Origin: CAZYFH01 sp965249175
Lineage (GTDB): Bacteria > Acidobacteriota > Vicinamibacteria > Vicinamibacterales > UBA8438
Direction of reading: 5' to 3'
Length of the DNA stretch: 64,000 bases
Assembly (NCBI GenBank): GCA_965249175.1
Contig: OZ252227.1
Coordinates: 558,001 to 622,000, forward strand
The position numbers and the translations under genes were made by a program. The notes under the pieces were generated by a model. That model worked only from the letters and a program-made list of their open reading frames with translations. It made no database searches and was not told where the DNA came from. Below, one piece after another: positions 60,110 to 64,000 of this stretch. Positions within the stretch are counted from its first letter, which is position 1; each line of letters starts with the position of its first letter.

Positions 60110-61180
60110 ATGCCAGCGGTGTCCGATCAAGCCGTGCTCGACGCACTCACAGCGGTGACCGACCCGGATCTCGGCCGGGATATCGTCGGCCTCGGGTTCG
60201 TCAAGAACCTGACCGTGCTCGATGGGCGCGTCGCGTTCACGATCGAGCTCACCACGCCCGCCTGCCCGGTCAAGGACCAGATGCGCGACCAGGCGCAGGC
60301 CGTGGTGTCTGCGCTCGACGGAGTCACCGACGTGGCAGTCGAGATGACCGCCAGCGTGCGCGCCGCATCGCCCGAGAGCGAGCGGGCGCCGATTCCCGGC
60401 ATCAAGAACATCATCGCTGTCGGCGCCGGCAAAGGCGGTGTCGGCAAGACAACGGTGTCGGTAAACCTCGCCGTGGCACTTGCGCGCTACGGGGGCCGCG
60501 TCGGCGTCATAGATGCCGATGTGTACGGACCCAACGTGCCGATCATGCTCGGCATCGACTCCCAGCTCGAGTCGGACGGCAAGAAGATCGTGCCGGCGGA
60601 GCGGCACGGTATCCGGGTCGTGTCGATGGGGTTCTTGACCGATGCCAGCGCGCCGATCATCTGGCGTGGTCCGATGCTGCACGGTGTTGTCCGCCAGTTC
60701 TTTCAGGATGTCCGGTGGGAGGAGCTGGACTATCTTGTGGTCGACATGCCGCCGGGCACCGGCGACGTCGCGCTGAGCCTGAGTCAGACCGTGCCGGTCG
60801 CGGGCGCTATTGTCGTGACGACGCCGCAGGCGGTGTCGCTCTCCGACAGCCGACGTGCGGTCGGGATGTATCGCAAGCTCAATATCCCCACGCTCGGCAT
60901 CATCGAGAACATGAGCCACTACGTCTGCCCGAGCTGTGATCGCGAGAGTGATCTGTTCGGCAAGGGCGGCGGCGAGCGTCTCGCGACTGAGCTCGAGGTG
61001 CCGTTCCTCGGCCAGATTCCGCTCTACGCGCCGATTCGCGTTGGGGGTGACGCCGGCGTGCCCATCGTCGAGGCCGAGCCCGAGTCGCCAGCAGCGCGTG
61101 CCTTCTTCGCGGTTGCCGAGCGCGCTGCGGCGCAGCTGTCGATCGCAAGCTTTCAGCCGGCTGTCCAGACCGCGTCGTAG
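60110..61180 (+). CDS. mrp: Mrp/ApbC-family ATP-dependent iron-sulfur cluster carrier
   Basis: The 356-aa protein has an N-terminal MIP18-like domain (VLDALTAVTDPDLGRDIVGLGFVKNL) and a P-loop NTPase domain with the deviant Walker A GKGGVGKTTVSVNLA. The cluster-binding CxxC is in NMSHYVCPSCDRESDLFG. Such dimers bind and transfer a 4Fe-4S cluster. The ATG at 60110 matches the family start; a much longer upstream frame is non-coding. The 3' end includes a 36-bp tandem duplication. Confidence 0.94.
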   Translation: MPAVSDQAVLDALTAVTDPDLGRDIVGLGFVKNLTVLDGRVAFTIELTTPACPVKDQMRDQAQAVVSALDGVTDVAVEMTASVRAASPESERAPIPGIKNIIAVGAGKGGVGKTTVSVNLAVALARYGGRVGVIDADVYGPNVPIMLGIDSQLESDGKKIVPAERHGIRVVSMGFLTDASAPIIWRGPMLHGVVRQFFQDVRWEELDYLVVDMPPGTGDVALSLSQTVPVAGAIVVTTPQAVSLSDSRRAVGMYRKLNIPTLGIIENMSHYVCPSCDRESDLFGKGGGERLATELEVPFLGQIPLYAPIRVGGDAGVPIVEAEPESPAARAFFAVAERAAAQLSIASFQPAVQTAS

Positions 61181-61226
61181 CGGCCTCGCGAGCCGGCTGT
61201 CCAGACCGCGTCGTAGCGGCCTCGCG
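61155..61226. repeat. Two exact 36-bp tandem copies over the mrp stop codon
   Basis: The block 61155-61190 is repeated without change at 61191-61226. The first copy carries the last codons and TAG stop of mrp; the second lies in the 3' non-coding part. It has no effect on the protein length as the first stop is used. Confidence 0.9.
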
Positions 61227-61248
61227 AGCCGCCGACCAACGCGTCAGG

Positions 61249-62010
61249 TTACCGCCGATTCGACTGCGCTTCGCCGGTCATCGGCACGAACCGCACCGGC
61301 AGCGTGTCCTCCGTCGTCGCGCCACCGACGCCCTTCGTGACAATCGTTAGTGCCTGTCGGCCGCCGACCGGTCCCACGGGGAGGACCAGCCGCGCGCCGA
61401 CGGCAAGCTGGTCGACGAGCGCCGGCGGCACGTGGTCCGGCGCGGCCGTCACGACGATGGCGTCGAACGGCGCGTGCTCGGGCCATCCACGATACCCATC
61501 GCCGTGCACAACCTCGACGTTGTCGTAGCCGAGCTCGGCGAGCAGCGTGCGGGCGCTTGCGGCGAGCTCGGGCACAATCTCCATGGTGTAGACCCGGCTG
61601 GCGATCTGCGCGAGCACGGCGGCCTGATATCCCGAACCGGTGCCGATCTCCAGGACCGTCGCGTCACTGGGAAGCGCCGCCGCCTCGGTCATGTAGGCGA
61701 CGATGTATGGCTGGGAGATCGTCTGCGCGTAGCCGATCCGCAGCGGGCTGTCTTCATAGGCCGCGGCAACGGCGGACGGGGGGACAAACCGATGTCGCGG
61801 CACCGCCTGCATGGCCGCCAGCACTCGCGAATCGTCGATGCCCCGCCGTCGTATCTGGTCGTCGACCATCGCGCGGCGCCTGTCCATGTACGCACGCCTT
61901 GAATCCGTGTCGGGCTGCCGTGGGCCCGGCTCCGCGAGGCAGCCCGTCAGCACGCCCGCAAGCGTGGACACCACAATAGCGGTCAGCGCACGGGCTAAAC
62001 TGTCGGACAC
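61249..62010 (-). CDS. pcm: Protein-L-isoaspartate O-methyltransferase with a lipoprotein-type signal
   Basis: PCMT repairs isoaspartyl residues with SAM. The catalytic part has VPRHRFVPPSAVAAAYEDSPLRIGYAQTISQPYIVAYMTE, motif I VLEIGTGSGYQAAVLA and VEVVHGDGYRGWPEHAPFDAIVVTAAP. The 253-aa form from GTG at 62010 starts with a signal SLARALTAIVVSTLAGVLTGC whose LTG-C is a lipobox. This start is only 3 bp from the ATG of the divergent deacetylase gene, so promoters would overlap the coding regions. An internal ATG at MDRRRAMVDD would give a cytoplasmic enzyme. Confidence 0.88.
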   Translation of the reverse strand: MSDSLARALTAIVVSTLAGVLTGCLAEPGPRQPDTDSRRAYMDRRRAMVDDQIRRRGIDDSRVLAAMQAVPRHRFVPPSAVAAAYEDSPLRIGYAQTISQPYIVAYMTEAAALPSDATVLEIGTGSGYQAAVLAQIASRVYTMEIVPELAASARTLLAELGYDNVEVVHGDGYRGWPEHAPFDAIVVTAAPDHVPPALVDQLAVGARLVLPVGPVGGRQALTIVTKGVGGATTEDTLPVRFVPMTGEAQSNRR

Positions 62011-62013
62011 ACG

Positions 62014-62724
62014 ATGTTCTGGTTGCTGATTGCCGCGGGGTTCGGGCTGCTGTCGCTGTCGCACGTGGCGCCCTTTCCCTTTCTGCTCGATGCCGTGGCG
62101 CCGGCGCCCGCGCTCTGGAGCATGCCCGCCGACACGACGTCCCCGACAGTCTATTTGACGTTCGATGACGGCCCGAACCCGACGGCGACGCCGGAGCTGC
62201 TTGACGTGCTCGACGCGCAGGGAGCGACCGCCACGTTCTTCATCATCGACCGACACCTGACGGCACGCACCGCTCCCATTGTTCGACGCATCTTCGACGA
62301 CGGCCATGCGGTCGCCCTGCACACGCATACGCGCGCGCTGATGCTGATGACGCCCGCGCAGGTGGCCGACACATTGATGGCCGCCGCCGATCGTATCGAG
62401 CGGCTCGCCGGTCGCCGGCCGTGCCGCGCGTTTCGACCGCACGGAGGTTGGCGCGGCGGACAGATGTACGCCGGGTTGGCGGAGATCGACTTTGCGCTGG
62501 TCGGATGGGGTTGGAGCTTGTGGGACTTCAACTGGTACCGCCCGCCGGACCCGGCCGGATTGGCAGACCGGCTCGCCCGACGCGTGTCCGCGGGGGACAT
62601 TGTCGTGATTCATGACGGTCATCACGAGAATCCGAGAGCCGACCGCCAGTACGCTGTCGAGACCGCCGCGTTGTTGATCCCCGCGCTTCGCGCCAACGGG
62701 TACGCGTTCGGGACAATCTGCTAG
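62014..62724 (+). CDS. Polysaccharide deacetylase (NodB-like, CE4)
   Basis: The 236-aa protein has an N-terminal hydrophobic segment (LLIAAGFGLLSLSHVAPFPFLL) and the NodB domain: TFDDGPNPTATPELL (catalytic Asp and metal Asp), AVALHTHTRAL (metal His), FRPHGG and VVIHDGHHEN. The substrate may be peptidoglycan or another N-acetylated sugar chain at the envelope. It converges on the phosphatase gene with a 4-bp overlap. Confidence 0.88.
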   Translation: MFWLLIAAGFGLLSLSHVAPFPFLLDAVAPAPALWSMPADTTSPTVYLTFDDGPNPTATPELLDVLDAQGATATFFIIDRHLTARTAPIVRRIFDDGHAVALHTHTRALMLMTPAQVADTLMAAADRIERLAGRRPCRAFRPHGGWRGGQMYAGLAEIDFALVGWGWSLWDFNWYRPPDPAGLADRLARRVSAGDIVVIHDGHHENPRADRQYAVETAALLIPALRANGYAFGTIC

Positions 62725-63956
62725 GGGGCCGGAAGAAGCGATTCGCGCTCGCCGACATAGATGGCGGTCACGGTCTCGTCGGCGAGCTCGAGCGCGGAGG
62801 GACGGCCGCTATAGGCGCTCAACAGCATGCCCGTGTCGATCAGAAAGACCTGACCGTTGAATCGTGACGTGATGCGCCGAGACGCAGTTACACTGTGACC
62901 GACCACCACTCGAGACGCGCCAAACCTCCGAAGCACCTTCGCAATCCGCGGCGGTCCCTCGTCCGGCGACCAGCGAGCGAAGCCGCGGAACCAGAGCGGG
63001 CCGTCTTCCCGAAGCACCGACCATTCGCCCATCGATTGCAGCTCGATCAAGATGTTGATGTGCGCGAGTTCCGCCCGGGTCGGGGCCGCGGCCAGCGCGG
63101 TCCGCTGCTGCGGGTCTAGCCGCTCGATCCAGGCCTCGAGCTCTTGCACGATGGCTACCACGATTTCCTGGTATGTCGAGAAGGGCAGGATGACCCCGCG
63201 GTCGATGAGGTGCTGCCGGTGGTCGTCGAACCGCTCGAGCTCGTCGCGAGCGCGGTCGTTGACCCCGTCGACCGACGACTCGTCGCTGTCCGGGTGAAGC
63301 CCGCCGTGCAGGAAGATCGTGCCACCGACCTCCGCCACGACCGGCTTCGAGCGTAGCCATTGGCCGTACGAACCGTCGGGACCGAACGCGTCCATGTACT
63401 CGACGAATCCCAGGGGGTGTGCCGTCATCCAATGCTCGCGGGTCTGCGGATCGCCCGGCGGGTGTCCCAGCTCGGCCGTTCTGGTCTCGACCCACGCGGC
63501 GTAGGCGCGAAACGCCTCTTCACGACGCTCGGCGGCGTTCGGAGTCGCGAAGCTCCTGAAGATCTCGGCCGAGACATCACGAACGTTGGCCATCATATTC
63601 ATGGTCTCGTGGTTGCCCAGCAGCACCTGGACCCGGCCGCCGTCGGTTTCGGCCTCCCGCTCGATCTTCATCAGAAGGTCGATCACCGCTCGCACGTCGG
63701 CGCCGCGATCGGTGAAGTCGCCGGTCTGCACGAGCGTCGAGCTCCCGCCTGCCCAGCGTCCGTCCGCGTCGAGCAGATTGGCGGCTTGCAGCAACGCCCG
63801 GAACTCCGCACCGGCGCCGTGGATGTCCGCGATCGCCACGACACGCCCAACGGGTGCCGTCTCCGCACGTGGCGGCGGAACGGCAAGAGGGAGCCCGACG
63901 ACCAGCACGATCGCCAGTGCGTGGCGACCGTGGTGTCGGGCTCGCGCGCGCACCAT
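62721..63956 (-). CDS. Exported calcineurin-like metallophosphatase (Shewanella-like type)
   Basis: The 411-aa protein has a signal peptide (ALAIVLVVGLPLAVPPPRAE) and the metallophosphoesterase motifs VVAIADIHG, TGDFTDRG, LLGNHETMNMM, FLHGG and VVGHSVT. The layout fits Shewanella-like PPP phosphatases (SLP). It would act in the periplasm; the substrate is unknown. The last 4 bp overlap the deacetylase gene. Confidence 0.88.
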   Translation of the reverse strand: MVRARARHHGRHALAIVLVVGLPLAVPPPRAETAPVGRVVAIADIHGAGAEFRALLQAANLLDADGRWAGGSSTLVQTGDFTDRGADVRAVIDLLMKIEREAETDGGRVQVLLGNHETMNMMANVRDVSAEIFRSFATPNAAERREEAFRAYAAWVETRTAELGHPPGDPQTREHWMTAHPLGFVEYMDAFGPDGSYGQWLRSKPVVAEVGGTIFLHGGLHPDSDESSVDGVNDRARDELERFDDHRQHLIDRGVILPFSTYQEIVVAIVQELEAWIERLDPQQRTALAAAPTRAELAHINILIELQSMGEWSVLREDGPLWFRGFARWSPDEGPPRIAKVLRRFGASRVVVGHSVTASRRITSRFNGQVFLIDTGMLLSAYSGRPSALELADETVTAIYVGERESLLPAP

Positions 63957-64000
63957 GCGTTGAGGCTACTACAATCCGCTACGAGGGGCCCGATGACCCG

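Noticed and set aside
61155..61226. CRISPR repeats
   Set aside because: Only two adjacent identical units without spacers, over a coding end; no cas genes are seen in the window.

Overview
The window is high-GC bacterial DNA with densely packed genes on both strands. Several family-level traits point to Acidobacteriota, probably a Vicinamibacteria-like lineage. These are remnants of Ser/Thr kinase-beta-propeller genes with the LGPYEI...GAGGMG start, many small zinc-ribbon proteins, a lipoprotein of a type I associate with this phylum, and a proline-rich TonB with ExbB and two ExbD proteins. This placement is inference from gene content; there is no rRNA gene in the window to confirm it.

Layout. 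1-4.2 kb: the 3' part of a membrane pyrophosphatase, then a tonB-exbB-exbD-exbD operon behind a near-consensus promoter. 4.3-14.4 kb: TPR lipoprotein, bifunctional Rel, RidA, L28, a DksA-like protein, Lon, a histone-deacetylase-fold enzyme and a Nudix hydrolase. 14.4-15.6 kb: an apparent chimeric junction between the front of a sigma factor and the back of an S74 tail-fibre gene. 15.6-32.8 kb: housekeeping operons: ileS-lspA-lgt-rluD, two M16 peptidases plus a HAD gene with a MITE between them, prfA-prmC, moaE-moaD, thiD plus an exported methyltransferase, an A-type Fe-S carrier, a Fur-rubrerythrin fusion, a PHP phosphoesterase and a second HAD.

32.8-46.6 kb looks like a genomic island at the 3' end of selC (tRNA-Sec, minus strand, anticodon UCA). 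A 25-bp direct copy of the selC 3' end lies at 32,836-32,860, and the tail of a serine recombinase abuts selC. Cargo includes a diheme-type cytochrome, a complete IS1182-like element, a class I terpenoid-synthase-like gene, a dam/PD-(D/E)XK/DUF429 cassette, a DUF1772 protein, an outer-membrane protein and a histone-H1-like protein. Much of the rest is decayed: a SpoIIE-type phosphatase, a Ser/Thr kinase, a membrane protein, and at least three further kinase 5' ends. A third, shorter selC-like repeat at 36.87 kb suggests two elements in tandem.

46.8-64 kb returns to chromosomal genes: cold-shock protein, MobA-like nucleotidyltransferase, tRNA-Ala(GGC), periplasmic asparaginase, an AddB/AddA-like repair pair in which only the AddB subunit carries a visible nuclease, a group of tiny zinc-ribbon genes, a DnaJ-like protein with a degenerate HPD, YidD, an Mrp-type Fe-S carrier, a lipoprotein-type isoaspartyl methyltransferase, a polysaccharide deacetylase and a metallophosphatase.

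The most informative observations are the selC island, the Fur-rubrerythrin fusion, a MITE that split an ATGA-coupled gene pair at a CTAG site, and the small dam-nuclease cassette.
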